Shown here: piece after piece, positions 44,770 through 54,422 of the stretch
How positions within the stretch are numbered: the stretch's first letter is position 1
Layout of the letters: the number at the start of each line of letters is the position of its first letter
Source: Cerasicoccus sp. TK19100
GTDB lineage: Bacteria > Verrucomicrobiota > Verrucomicrobiia > Opitutales > Cerasicoccaceae
DNA length: 64,000 bases
Direction of reading: 5' to 3'
Assembly: GCF_027257155.1 (NCBI RefSeq)
Contig: NZ_JAPWDU010000004.1
Span: 186,001-250,000 of the forward strand
The notes under the pieces: generated by a model
The model's database searches: none
Told to the model about the DNA's origin: nothing
Seen by the model: only the letters and a program-made list of their open reading frames with translations
Translations under genes and position numbers: made by a program

Positions 44770-45767
44770 ACGCATCCCTCAACGAGGACGACCTGAGCCT
44801 GCTCGCCGCCTTGCGCGAGGCACGCCCCGGCTTTGTATCCGGCGAAGATCTGGCCGACCGCCTTGGCGTGTCACGGGTCAGCATCAAAAGCCGCCTCGAC
44901 AAGCTGAAGGCCGAAGGCTTTGCCATTGAGGCCGTCCGCAAGCAGGGCTACTCGCTGACCGCCGAGCCCGAGGCACTCCACCCCCTCTTGCTGGAGCTGG
45001 AGCTGCGAGCGTTAGGTGCCGGCGTGGACTGGATTTTACTCGACGAATGCGCCAGCACCAACGACGAGGCGATGCGTCGCCTGACCGATGGCGCACCCTG
45101 CCCGCTCGTAGTCATGTCGCGCAAGCAAAGCGCGGGCCGCGGTCGCCTGGGCCGCCGTTGGCACAGCGACGATGCGGGAAACCTCATGCTCAGCTTTGGC
45201 GTGCGCCCGGATAAGCCGCCCGCCTTCATGCAGCGCTTCACGGTGTGGGTCGGCCTGCGGCTGGCCGCGCGCTTGTCTGAGTTTTCCAGCGTTGCGGTTA
45301 AAGCCAAGTGGCCGAACGACCTGCTCATCAATGGCCGCAAGCTGGCAGGGATCTTGACCGAAGCCCGCCTCGATGCCGACCGTATGCGCGAGCTGATCCT
45401 CGGGCTTGGTCTGAATATAAACAGTGCGGTCGATACCTGGCCGGTCGAGGTGCGCAGCATTGCCACCAGCCTGGCCTCCGCCAGCGGCCGGGCTTTTTCC
45501 ATGAGCCAGGTCACTGCGCTCGTGCTCGCCGAGCTGGTCAACGCCTACACCGACTACCAAAACGGCGCGATCGACACCGAAATGGAGTGCCTGTGGGGCG
45601 AGTTTTCCGCGATCAACCAACAGCCGGTGACCATCACCACGTACGACGGCGAGATCGAGGGTGAAGTCGTCGGCATCGACACCACCAGCGCCCTGCAACT
45701 GCGGCTGGCCAACGGCGAAATCAAAACTTTTGCCGCGGGCGACGTCAGCCTGAGTGGCAATTACTAA
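44766..45767 (+). CDS. birA: Bifunctional biotin ligase / biotin repressor
   Basis: Attaches biotin to the AccB carrier protein and, through its HTH, may repress biotin genes. The 333-residue protein has an N-terminal winged helix (about 8-55, SGEDLADRLGVSRVSIKSRL), so it is the class with DNA-binding ability. The ligase core includes GRGRLGRRW at 124-132 and KWPNDLLINGRKLAGIL. A C-terminal SH3-like domain follows. It overlaps nadC, with coaX 9 bp downstream; its substrate accB is encoded about 12 kb away. Confidence 0.95.
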   Translation: MNASLNEDDLSLLAALREARPGFVSGEDLADRLGVSRVSIKSRLDKLKAEGFAIEAVRKQGYSLTAEPEALHPLLLELELRALGAGVDWILLDECASTNDEAMRRLTDGAPCPLVVMSRKQSAGRGRLGRRWHSDDAGNLMLSFGVRPDKPPAFMQRFTVWVGLRLAARLSEFSSVAVKAKWPNDLLINGRKLAGILTEARLDADRMRELILGLGLNINSAVDTWPVEVRSIATSLASASGRAFSMSQVTALVLAELVNAYTDYQNGAIDTEMECLWGEFSAINQQPVTITTYDGEIEGEVVGIDTTSALQLRLANGEIKTFAAGDVSLSGNY

Positions 45768-45776
45768 ACGCGAGTC

Positions 45777-46529
45777 ATGCCGGAAATATTGGTCATCGAT
45801 GTCGGCAACACCCGCGCCAAGTGGGCAATTCTCGACGGCTATCAAGTGACCGATCACGGTGCCGTGCCGACGAAGTCCGTGGTCGATTCACTGCCCGACA
45901 TTTTGGCAAAGTCCGCGGCTCCAATCAGTTGGTGCAGCGTGGTCCCGCCCATCGACGCAGCGCTCACGGCGGCGCTGGACGCCTCGAGTCGCGCGCATTT
46001 CCGGCTCACCTGCCAAGACGCGCCGGGGCTGTCGATCACCTACCCGCACCCGGAGCAAGTCGGCCAGGATCGCCTGGCCAACGCCATTGCCGCCCAAGCG
46101 CTGGTGGGCGCGCCGGTGACCATTATCGACATCGGCACGGCGACCACGTTTGAAGTTGTCAGCGAAAAATTGGGCTTCATCGGCGGCATCATCGCCCCGG
46201 GTTTATCGGCCATGACCGACTACATGCACGAAAAGGCCGCCATGCTGCCGCAGCTCACCGAAGCCGACATGCAGCCCGGCCTGCGCATCGGCCGCAGCAC
46301 GAAACAGGCGATGTCCGTCGGCTGCACGCGCGGCTACCCGGGCATGATTCGCGCACTGCTGGAGGGCGTTTACGAGGAGTTTGCCGCACTGGGCGAGAAT
46401 CAGCCCACCGTGCTCTTAACCGGCGGTGCCGCACAGGGATTCCTCCGCGAGGCGTTGAACGAATTTCGCGCCGAGCCGGACCTGACACTCATCGGACTAG
46501 CCGAGGCGCATCGTCGCCGGATCGGTTAG
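45777..46529 (+). CDS. coaX: Type III pantothenate kinase
   Basis: Phosphorylates pantothenate in the first step of coenzyme A synthesis. The 250-residue ASKHA-fold protein has DVGNTRAKWA at 6-15, YPHPEQVGQDRLANAIAA, TIIDIGTATTFEVV and VLLTGGAA, all type III hallmarks. It is the last gene of a cofactor operon nadC-birA-coaX and faces the methyltransferase gene with a 2-bp gap. Confidence 0.95.
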   Translation: MPEILVIDVGNTRAKWAILDGYQVTDHGAVPTKSVVDSLPDILAKSAAPISWCSVVPPIDAALTAALDASSRAHFRLTCQDAPGLSITYPHPEQVGQDRLANAIAAQALVGAPVTIIDIGTATTFEVVSEKLGFIGGIIAPGLSAMTDYMHEKAAMLPQLTEADMQPGLRIGRSTKQAMSVGCTRGYPGMIRALLEGVYEEFAALGENQPTVLLTGGAAQGFLREALNEFRAEPDLTLIGLAEAHRRRIG

Positions 46530-46531
46530 CA

Positions 46532-47158
46532 CTATCGCTTGCGCGCCAGCAAGATCATCGATTCCCACAGGTAAGGCGCGCGCCCGCATCCGCGAAAATC
46601 GGTCACCGCAAAGCCTTCTTCCTCCAGCAATTGCGTGAGCGTCTGGCGCGACCAGAATTTTACGTGACCGCCGTCCCAAAGCACCGTGTGGTGCTTGTCC
46701 CACTTGTTCAGCACGGAGATCGCGACGTTTTTCAACCAGCCATGGTAAGGCGTCGTGAGCAGCAGTTGCCCGCCGGGAGCCAGCTTTGCCGCCGCAAAAC
46801 GCGGCAACGCACGGGGGTTAAACAGGTGCTCGATGACCTCCGTCGAATAGGCGAAATCGAACGCCTTTTCCTCAACGTCGTCGGGATTATCGTAAACTCC
46901 CAGTTGATAAAAACGGCCGTCCGGGCAGTTCTCACGACACTGCGCCAGCCCGCTCTCGCTGGGCTCGACGCCGACCACGGAAATGCCCCGGCGGCTGACC
47001 TCGCGCGCGATCGAGCCATTGCCACAACCGATATCCATGACCCGCTTCGCCCCGGCGCGTTGGATAAAATCCATGATGTGCGGCAGCAGCAGACGCGTCG
47101 TATGCGGCTCGTAGCCCTCGTGGAATTGATACTCAACTGCTGCCGGCGAATCGCTCAT
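46532..47158 (-). CDS. Class I SAM-dependent methyltransferase
   Basis: A 208-residue methyltransferase of the UbiG/Methyltransf_11-23 type. The SAM site is RVMDIGCGNGSIAREVSRRG, then VGVEPSESGL and the STEVIEHLFNP motif. A C-terminal part, LLLTTPYHGWLKNVAISVLN, suggests a substrate bound to a larger glycan or lipid. The ATG at 47158 was chosen over an in-frame TTG six codons upstream. The substrate is unknown. Confidence 0.85.
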   Translation of the reverse strand: MSDSPAAVEYQFHEGYEPHTTRLLLPHIMDFIQRAGAKRVMDIGCGNGSIAREVSRRGISVVGVEPSESGLAQCRENCPDGRFYQLGVYDNPDDVEEKAFDFAYSTEVIEHLFNPRALPRFAAAKLAPGGQLLLTTPYHGWLKNVAISVLNKWDKHHTVLWDGGHVKFWSRQTLTQLLEEEGFAVTDFRGCGRAPYLWESMILLARKR

Positions 47159-47347
47159 GGGTGAAGATTCAACCAAATAACCCAGCCACCATCAAGACAA
47201 GCCCGATTCCTTAGCGCCGGACACTAGAATTGTGTTTGGCAGGACTCGGTTAATAGGATAACCAAATCTTTCGTGGAGCGACTGATTTTCGTTTCTATAA
47301 CCGTTTAACTTTACAACCAAGACCAGCGCACGCGCTCGAATAGCAAT

Positions 47348-48958
47348 ATGTCTTCCCCTTCCAAGCCACATTATTTCAAACCAGAATGGGTCCAACCGAC
47401 CACCGAACGCCTCCAGGCCGATGTGGCCATCTACGGTGGCACGGCAGCCGGCGTGATCGCCGCCAAAGCATTGGCCAAGCGGGGCCGCAGCGTCGTTATC
47501 CTGAACCCGTCGCCCATCCTGGGCGGCATGACTACGGGTGGCCTTGGCTGGACGGATTTTGGGAAAAAAGACGTCATCGGCGGCATGTCCCGCCAGTTCT
47601 ATCTGGACCTCGGTGCCAGCTACGGCAGCGATGAACCTGCCTGGACCTTTGAGCCCAAGGCCGCACAAAAGCTGATCGACGCCTACGCCGACCACGAGAA
47701 AATCACCGTGCGCCACAAGCAATTCCTGGCCGCCGTCAGCCTGGAAGGCAGCCGCATTAAATCCGTTGAGATGCTCGGTGGCCTCGTCGTCGAGGCGCAG
47801 TGCTTCATGGATTGCACCTACGAGGGCGACTTGTTTGCCAAAGCCGGTGTCCGCTACACCGTCGGCCGCGAAAATAACGACGTTTACGGCGAAACGATCA
47901 ACGGCGTGCAGATCCGCCCGAAGCATCAGTTTGCCAGCCCTGTGGACCCGTATGTCGTCGAGGGCGACCCGACCAGCGGCGTCCTGCCCTACGTTAACGA
48001 AGGCGACGCGGCCCCGGAAGGCACCGGCGACCACCGTATTCAGGCTTACAATTTCCGTGTCTGCATGACCGACGACCCCGAGCTGAAAGTTGATTGGGTC
48101 AAGCCCGACAGCTTCGACCCGCTCGACCACGAGCTGGCCCGCCGTTGGTTTAACAGCACGCCGGACGACTACAACGCCCACCTGCCCAACGCGAAGAACA
48201 ACAACCTGCCCGACCCGGATTCCATCCTGCGCAAGTTCGACGTGATCGACCCGAAGACGCCGGGCGGCTATTTAAAGACCGACACAAACAACCACGGCCC
48301 GGTCTCCACGGATTTCATCGGTGCCAACTACGCCTGGCCCGAGGCAAGCTATGCCGAGCGCGAGGTGATGTTCCAGGAGCACTACGATTACATCATGGGG
48401 CACTTCTGGTTTATGGCCAACGACCCGTCGATCCCCGAGGTTTACCGCAAGGGCTATGGTCGCTTCGGCCTGCCCAAGGATGAATTCCCCGAGAGTGGGC
48501 ATTGGCCGCACCAGCTCTACGTCCGCGAGGCACGCCGTATGGTCAGCGACTACGTGCTCAGCGAGCAGGACGTGCAGCATTTCCGCCAACCGGAAGACCC
48601 GGTCGCCATGGGCTCCTATGCCATGGACAGCCATAACTGCCAGCGCTTTGTCCGCGACGACCGCGTTTACAACGAAGGCGACGTCCAGCTCAAGCCCAAG
48701 GCCCCCTATGGCATTAGCTACCGCTCAATCGTCCCCTCGGCCGATCAATGCGAGAATCTGCTGGTGCCGGTTTGCCTGTCGGCCTCACACATCGCCTTTG
48801 GCTCAATCCGCATGGAGCCGGTCTTTATGGCCCTTGGTGAAAGCGCGGCCATCGCGGCCGACATCGCCATGACCGCGCAATGCGCGATCCAACAAGTCGA
48901 CTACGCCAAGCTGGCCAGCGAACTCCAGGCCGCCGGGCAAGTCTTGTCGTCGAGCTAA
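47348..48958 (+). CDS. FAD-dependent oxidoreductase (FAD_oxidored family)
   Basis: A 536-residue enzyme of the PF12831 type. The N-terminal Rossmann segment is VAIYGGTAAGVIAAKALAKR, then SVVILNPSPILGGMTTGGLG. The C-terminal flavin segment includes NLLVPVCLSASHIAFGSIRM and ALGESAAIAADIA. No signal peptide is seen. Members of this family are common in polysaccharide-degrading Verrucomicrobiota and Planctomycetota, but substrates are mostly unproven. It is a single-gene unit. Confidence 0.88.
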   Translation: MSSPSKPHYFKPEWVQPTTERLQADVAIYGGTAAGVIAAKALAKRGRSVVILNPSPILGGMTTGGLGWTDFGKKDVIGGMSRQFYLDLGASYGSDEPAWTFEPKAAQKLIDAYADHEKITVRHKQFLAAVSLEGSRIKSVEMLGGLVVEAQCFMDCTYEGDLFAKAGVRYTVGRENNDVYGETINGVQIRPKHQFASPVDPYVVEGDPTSGVLPYVNEGDAAPEGTGDHRIQAYNFRVCMTDDPELKVDWVKPDSFDPLDHELARRWFNSTPDDYNAHLPNAKNNNLPDPDSILRKFDVIDPKTPGGYLKTDTNNHGPVSTDFIGANYAWPEASYAEREVMFQEHYDYIMGHFWFMANDPSIPEVYRKGYGRFGLPKDEFPESGHWPHQLYVREARRMVSDYVLSEQDVQHFRQPEDPVAMGSYAMDSHNCQRFVRDDRVYNEGDVQLKPKAPYGISYRSIVPSADQCENLLVPVCLSASHIAFGSIRMEPVFMALGESAAIAADIAMTAQCAIQQVDYAKLASELQAAGQVLSSS

Positions 48959-49110
48959 TCAACAGCCGGAGGGGAAAATCATTCTTCGGCATTTTGGATT
49001 GATACTTGATTCCGAGGGGAACTTTCCCTTTGCTCTGCCGGTTTAAAATCTAGGCCGAAATGGATTTCCGGTGAACGGAAACGTCGTTTTGGCTGTCAGA
49101 AGTTCGCAAA

Positions 49111-50148
49111 GTGCCAGAGGAGCAAGCAAAAGAGTCCCCACCACCCGCAATTGAAGTCGTCGGCCTGACCAAGCGCTATGGGCGCGTCAAGGCGATTGAC
49201 GGCGTGTCCTTCCGCGTGGAGCCGGGGCAGATCGTGGGCTTTCTGGGGCCCAACGGCGCTGGCAAGAGCACCACGATGCGCATCCTTTGCGGCCTGCAAC
49301 CGGCGAGCTCCGGCGTGGTGAAAATCTGCGGCATCCCCGTGGCCAGCAACCCCTACGAGACCAAGCGCCACATCGGCTACATGCCCGAGCACAACCCGCT
49401 GCCCGAGGACATGCGCGTGCTGGAATACCTCCGCTACCGCGCCCGCCTGAAGGAGGTGCCGATGCGCAAGGTGAAAGCCCGCGTCGACGAGGCCATGGAA
49501 ATTTGCGATTTGCAGCGCAAAGCCCGCCGCAAGGTAATTGGCGCTCTGTCCAAGGGCTACCGCCAGCGTGTGGGCATCGCCGACACCATCCTGGCCGAGC
49601 CGGACCTCATCGTGATGGACGAGCCCACCATCGGCCTCGACCCGCACCAGATCCTTTCCATCCGCAACCTGATCGATAGCCTGCGCGGCCGCATGAGCGT
49701 GATTATCTCCAGCCATATTTTGCCGGAGATCGAGAAATCCTGCGACCGCGTGATCATCATCAACCAGGGGCGCATCGTGGCCAATGGCAACTCCGCAGAC
49801 CTACGCAAGGAGTTCCTGCCCAAGACGACCTACCGGCTCAACGTTAACATGAACAAGGGCGACCTGATGCGCGTGATGAAGGGCGTCCACCATGAGCTGA
49901 CCATCGACACCAGCACCCCGCTGGAGGATGAATACTGGGAGCACCGCCTCAAGGCACCGTCCGAGCTCGTGCTGACCGAGCCTATTTTGGAGGCCCTGCA
50001 AAAGTGCAACGCGCGCATCCGCGAACTCGCCCGCCTCCAGCCCAACCTCGAAGATATTTTCATGGCCGCCACACGCCGCAGTTGGGACGAAACCGCTGCG
50101 CCGTTCAAAGGCCGCACCCGCCCGGGCGTCCCCATGCCCAAGCACTAA
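49111..50148 (+). CDS. ABC transporter ATPase, GldA-like
   Basis: A 345-residue ATPase. It has Walker A GPNGAGKST at 46-54, signature LSKGYRQRVG near 147, Walker B LIVMDEPTIGLD near 167 and the H-loop SSHIL. A C-terminal extension of about 100 residues ends in a basic tail. It starts at GTG; the next ATG lies inside the Walker A region. With the following permease and GldG-like genes it matches the GldA/GldF/GldG set, which outside gliding Bacteroidota is found in many non-motile bacteria with unknown cargo. Confidence 0.9.
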   Translation: MPEEQAKESPPPAIEVVGLTKRYGRVKAIDGVSFRVEPGQIVGFLGPNGAGKSTTMRILCGLQPASSGVVKICGIPVASNPYETKRHIGYMPEHNPLPEDMRVLEYLRYRARLKEVPMRKVKARVDEAMEICDLQRKARRKVIGALSKGYRQRVGIADTILAEPDLIVMDEPTIGLDPHQILSIRNLIDSLRGRMSVIISSHILPEIEKSCDRVIIINQGRIVANGNSADLRKEFLPKTTYRLNVNMNKGDLMRVMKGVHHELTIDTSTPLEDEYWEHRLKAPSELVLTEPILEALQKCNARIRELARLQPNLEDIFMAATRRSWDETAAPFKGRTRPGVPMPKH

Positions 50149-50150
50149 GC

Positions 50151-50915
50151 ATGCGTCATTTTTTCACCCTTTTACTGCACGAGATCCGGATGCTGTTGAT
50201 AGCGCCCGCCAGCTATGTGGCGGCGGTGCTCTTCCTGATGCTCATGACGTTCGTGTATTACTTTTACCTGAATGCGGCGGCGTCCGAGCCGAGCGACCAC
50301 ACCGTGGGCGTGTGGTTTTTCCAGGCATTCTGGATTCCGGTGTGCTTCATGATTCCGCTGCTCACGATGAAGTCCATCGCCGAGGAGCGCCGCCTGGGCA
50401 CGCTGGAAACACTGATGACCACGCCCGCAACCGCGCTCCAAATCGTCCTTAGCAAGTTCCTGAGCAGCTACTTCTTTTATATTTTCCTGTGGGCGCTGAC
50501 GATTCCGTTCCCCTTCATCGTCCACTACTACATTGGCGAGAGCGTGCCCCTGAGTTTGCTGTTTAATCACGCCTCGATGATCGGTGGCTACAGCTTCATC
50601 GCGATCAGCGGCTTGCTCTACATTGCTGTAGGCATCTTTGCCAGCAGCATGACGCGCAACCAGCTCGTGGCCGGGATGCTGAGTTTCTGCATTTTGTTTG
50701 TGATGATTCTCGCCGGCGCATTGATGCTTAAGGTGCCGATCATTGATACGCAGTGGATACTACAGTCCTACGACATCGTCAATTACATCAATTCGTTTGA
50801 GCACCTTGAGGACTTCAGTCGCGGCGTGCTCGATTCCCGTCCATTGTTCCTCTACGGCAGTATGACCATGCTGCTGCTCGGCATCACCACCCTCATTGTT
50901 GAAAGCAAGGCATGA
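50151..50915 (+). CDS. ABC-2 type permease, GldF-like
   Basis: A 254-residue integral membrane protein with about six hydrophobic segments (from LLLHEIRMLLIAPASYVAAV to SMTMLLLGITTLIVESKA). The conserved ABC-2 loop is KSIAEERRLGTLETLMTTPA. It begins 2 bp after the ATPase stop and its own stop overlaps the next start (ATGA), so it is tightly coupled to both neighbours. Confidence 0.9.
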   Translation: MRHFFTLLLHEIRMLLIAPASYVAAVLFLMLMTFVYYFYLNAAASEPSDHTVGVWFFQAFWIPVCFMIPLLTMKSIAEERRLGTLETLMTTPATALQIVLSKFLSSYFFYIFLWALTIPFPFIVHYYIGESVPLSLLFNHASMIGGYSFIAISGLLYIAVGIFASSMTRNQLVAGMLSFCILFVMILAGALMLKVPIIDTQWILQSYDIVNYINSFEHLEDFSRGVLDSRPLFLYGSMTMLLLGITTLIVESKA

Positions 50916-52396
50916 GCGCACTGGATGATTTTCGCATAGCCCGCTGGGTCAAGCGGCTCAACCGCACGATCCAAATCCTGCTGTCGCTGACGCTGGCCAT
51001 CGCGCTCAATCTGATCGCAGCCAAGCACTTCATGCGCGAGGACATTACCCGCAACCACCGTTATTCGCTGGCACCGGAAACCCTCGCCTACCTCCAGCAA
51101 ATCGAGGAACCGATCCGCATCATCGTCACCGAGCCGACCAACGCCAACTCCCCCGAACTGGCCGAGATCTTTGCCGACATCCAAAACCTGCTTCGTGAGT
51201 TCCAGTATGCCTCGCGCGTCAACGGAAAGCAGATGCTGAGGGTGGACTACATTAACATCTACAAGGACAGCCTCGCGACCGAGGAACTCGTCCGGAAATA
51301 CAACGTCAAGCCAGCCGAAGAGGCACAAATCGTTGTCGTCGTCACCAGTGGCGATGAATACACGGAAGTTTACCTGACCGACATGTATCGCGACACGGCC
51401 GTGGACGAAAAGGTCTTCACCGGCGAACAGGCCATCACCACGGCAGTGCTCGATGTGATGCGCCCGGACAAGACGATGCTCTACTTTACTACCGGCCACA
51501 GCGAGATGAATCTGGAAGATGTCGGCGAGCGCCGTGGCCTCTCGCAGATGGCGACCTTTTTGCGCAAGCGTAACTACCGCGCCAAAGAGCTGGATTTGAC
51601 CCAGGTCGCCGAAGCGCCGGAAGACGCCAGCGTCATCATTGTCGCAGCGCCCCAGCTTGGCTTTCTTCCCGAAGAACAGGAAATCCTTCGCCAATACCTC
51701 GATAAAGGCGACGGCCGGCTCATCGTGCTACTCGACCCGGCGATTCCCCACGGGCTCGATGACCTGTTTTACGACTGGGGCGTTTTGGCCGACGACATGA
51801 TTGTGCTCGAAGCCTCGGACAACTTCGTCGCCTCCGGGGGCGACATGCTCGTAGCCAAGTTCGCCGAGCACCCGACCACGGACTATATTTTGAAGAACCA
51901 GCTCAAGGGCAAATTCGGTCTGAGCCGCCCGGTCCGCATCGATCCCGGCTCCCCGCTGGATGACCGCTTGCAGGCCGTAGAGCTGGTCGGCTCCTCTGCG
52001 ATGAGCTGGGGTGAGCGCAACTACCGCAACGAGTCCTCCAAGTATGATCAGGCCAGCGATTTGGCCGGCCCCGTCAGCCTGGCCGTCGTTTCAGAGCGCG
52101 TCACGGGCTCAGACCTTGGCCTCGACTTACAGGGCGGAAAGCTGGCCGTCTTTGGCAACTCAACCTGGCTCGGCAACTCGAAGTTTAACATCGGGGCCAA
52201 CCCGATCCTCTTTAACAATGTGCTCAACTGGATGCTGGAGCGAGACGAGATGGTCAACATCCCGCCCCAGGTGATCGAGCGCCATCAGCTCTTGATCAGC
52301 CAGGATGAAGCCTTTCAAATCTATCTACGCCTGCTGACGTTGCCCGGAGGGGTCGCGCTGGTCGGTATGTTGATCCTTATGCTACGCCGCCGATAA
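50912..52396 (+). CDS. GldG-like ABC-associated protein
   Basis: A 494-residue protein with N- and C-terminal membrane segments (about 22-42 and 465-490) enclosing a periplasmic ABC_transp_aux domain (TTGHSEMNLEDVGERRGLSQ, LLDPAIPHGLDDLFYDWGVL). This architecture fits GldG. Its start overlaps the permease stop, and the DUF4340 gene follows after 2 bp. Confidence 0.88.
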   Translation: MSALDDFRIARWVKRLNRTIQILLSLTLAIALNLIAAKHFMREDITRNHRYSLAPETLAYLQQIEEPIRIIVTEPTNANSPELAEIFADIQNLLREFQYASRVNGKQMLRVDYINIYKDSLATEELVRKYNVKPAEEAQIVVVVTSGDEYTEVYLTDMYRDTAVDEKVFTGEQAITTAVLDVMRPDKTMLYFTTGHSEMNLEDVGERRGLSQMATFLRKRNYRAKELDLTQVAEAPEDASVIIVAAPQLGFLPEEQEILRQYLDKGDGRLIVLLDPAIPHGLDDLFYDWGVLADDMIVLEASDNFVASGGDMLVAKFAEHPTTDYILKNQLKGKFGLSRPVRIDPGSPLDDRLQAVELVGSSAMSWGERNYRNESSKYDQASDLAGPVSLAVVSERVTGSDLGLDLQGGKLAVFGNSTWLGNSKFNIGANPILFNNVLNWMLERDEMVNIPPQVIERHQLLISQDEAFQIYLRLLTLPGGVALVGMLILMLRRR

Positions 52397-52398
52397 TT

Positions 52399-54360
52399 AT
52401 GCGTTGGAAACTGACATTCGTGCTTCTGCTGCTCAATGTGGCTGCGTTCTACTATCTCTATCATCTGGAGAACCGGGATGATCCGCGCGATGGCAACGCT
52501 GGCCAGAGCTCGCTCGTTCTGCCCGAGTCAGGCGACATCGTTGGCATCACCGTGACCAATCGCGCTACCGACGGCCAGGAGCAGGTGCGCGAGTTGAAAA
52601 AGAAAGACCGCGGCGGCTGGCAACTCGTCAAGCCAGTCCACTGGCCCGCCAATGAAAACGCCGTGCAGAAAATTTTGGACCAGTTGCGCTTCCTCGAAAA
52701 GGAAGTGCGCATCCCGCTGTCGGACATTGAAAAGCACAGCCAGGGCCTGGCCGACTTCGGCCTCGACCCCGCGCAATTCGAGCTGGTGCTGATCTCTCGG
52801 AATGGCGAACGCACCAAGCTGGAAATTGGCGCACCAACCAAGATGGGCAACCGCCTTTACATCATGGCACCCGGCGGCAAAGAAGTGCTCGTCGTGGGTG
52901 ATGAGCTGTTGAGCTCCATTGCCGTGCCGATCTCAGAACTGCGCAATCAGCGCATTTTCGATATCCCGGTCTTCGAGCTGGAAAGCCTGTCCATCCAGTC
53001 CCAGGCGCAGCGCATCCGCCTCGTCAAGGGCACCGATGGCTGGTCCTTCGAGACGCCGATTCCCGCCAAAGCGGATGACCAACTCGTCCAAAACACATTG
53101 GCGCTCATCGTCGGCTTACGCGTGATCCGGCTAATCCCGACGGGCGAAATCAGCCCTGAGCTTGCCGGCCTAACCGCGCCCTCGCTCCGCGTCACCCTCG
53201 GTGGCAACAACCGCCGCCAGACACTACTGCTCGGCGGCGATGTGCCCAACCTCCCCGCAGACGCCCCGGCCCAGGTTTACGCCCGTTTGGAAAATGGCGG
53301 CGACGACACGACGATTTTTACGGTGGTTAAAAAGCCGTTCGAGCACATCACCCGTGCCCAGGAAGAGCTGCGTGAACGCCGCATTCTGCGCTTCGATCCG
53401 AGCAAGGTGACCGCTCTGGAAATCAACCGTGCCGGCAGAAGCCTGACCCTGCAACGCCTGGAGTCGAGCACGCCGGACGCCGCACCCGCCTGGCAAAGCG
53501 TGGCCAAAGGCTCCAGCGGCGGAGAAGTCAAAACCGAGGCCGCCTCCACCGACCTCGTCGATAAACTGATCAGCGAACTGCACCACTTGGAAGTCGTGGC
53601 CTTTGTCAGCGATGCACCGGCACCGAGCGACCTCGAAGCCTGGGGCCTCACTGACCCGATTGCCAAAGTGACGATCAACGCCAGCCGCGACTGGACGCTC
53701 CTGCTCGGGAACAATATTTCCGCGCCCAAGGGCGACGCCAACGCCCCGCACTGGGCCAACCCGCGCAACCTTTACGCCAAAACGGCGAGCAAGGCCTCAG
53801 TTTATGCACTCGATCTGGGCATCCTCAGCGCCTTGCGCGCAGACTCCCTGGCCTACCGCAGCCGCACGCTCACCAGCCTGCCCAAAGACGCCCGGGTTGA
53901 GTCGATCAAGATCACGGACCTGAAAGACAACAAGGTGCTCTTCGATCAAAGCATTAAAACCGATTCGGAAACCTGGCCCACCGCCCTACCCGAGGACAAC
54001 GTGGACCGCGCCGAAATCCTGACGCTCGTTGACACGCTGAAAAACTTCCAAGTGCAGGAATACCTGCTCCCCGAGTTCAAGGAGCTGCCCAACCTACCAT
54101 GGCGCTACCAGCTCGACGCCGCCATCATCGTGCCCGGTGGTGACGGAGCCAGTGAGAAGCGCTCCTATTACTTTACGCTTCGCGACGGCGTGAAGCAAAT
54201 CGGCGGTTCGCCGCAGCAGAACGTAACCTTCATGCTGACCTCCAATTTGATCGACGCACTTTTCCCACTAACGCTGGCGAAGAATCCCCCTGCCGCGCCA
54301 CGCAGCCCGGAAGAAGTCATGCGTGAACCACTCGACGCCACGCAAGCTCCCAACAAGTAA
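52399..54360 (+). CDS. DUF4340 protein
   Basis: A 653-residue protein with one N-terminal membrane segment (LTFVLLLLNVAAFYYLYHLE) and a long periplasmic part with repeated DUF4340 units, recognised by KPVHWPANENAVQKILDQLR and LADFGLDPAQFELVLISRNG. A second similar unit lies in the middle (SDLEAWGLTDPIAKVTINAS). DUF4340 proteins commonly follow GldG-like genes. It lies 2 bp after the GldG-like gene, so all are one operon; a role in the same envelope complex is inferred. Confidence 0.87.
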   Translation: MRWKLTFVLLLLNVAAFYYLYHLENRDDPRDGNAGQSSLVLPESGDIVGITVTNRATDGQEQVRELKKKDRGGWQLVKPVHWPANENAVQKILDQLRFLEKEVRIPLSDIEKHSQGLADFGLDPAQFELVLISRNGERTKLEIGAPTKMGNRLYIMAPGGKEVLVVGDELLSSIAVPISELRNQRIFDIPVFELESLSIQSQAQRIRLVKGTDGWSFETPIPAKADDQLVQNTLALIVGLRVIRLIPTGEISPELAGLTAPSLRVTLGGNNRRQTLLLGGDVPNLPADAPAQVYARLENGGDDTTIFTVVKKPFEHITRAQEELRERRILRFDPSKVTALEINRAGRSLTLQRLESSTPDAAPAWQSVAKGSSGGEVKTEAASTDLVDKLISELHHLEVVAFVSDAPAPSDLEAWGLTDPIAKVTINASRDWTLLLGNNISAPKGDANAPHWANPRNLYAKTASKASVYALDLGILSALRADSLAYRSRTLTSLPKDARVESIKITDLKDNKVLFDQSIKTDSETWPTALPEDNVDRAEILTLVDTLKNFQVQEYLLPEFKELPNLPWRYQLDAAIIVPGGDGASEKRSYYFTLRDGVKQIGGSPQQNVTFMLTSNLIDALFPLTLAKNPPAAPRSPEEVMREPLDATQAPNK

Positions 54361-54422
54361 AGTTTCCGCACAGACTGCACTGAGGTTTGCAAATGCCGCT
54401 TCACCACTGATCATGTAACACC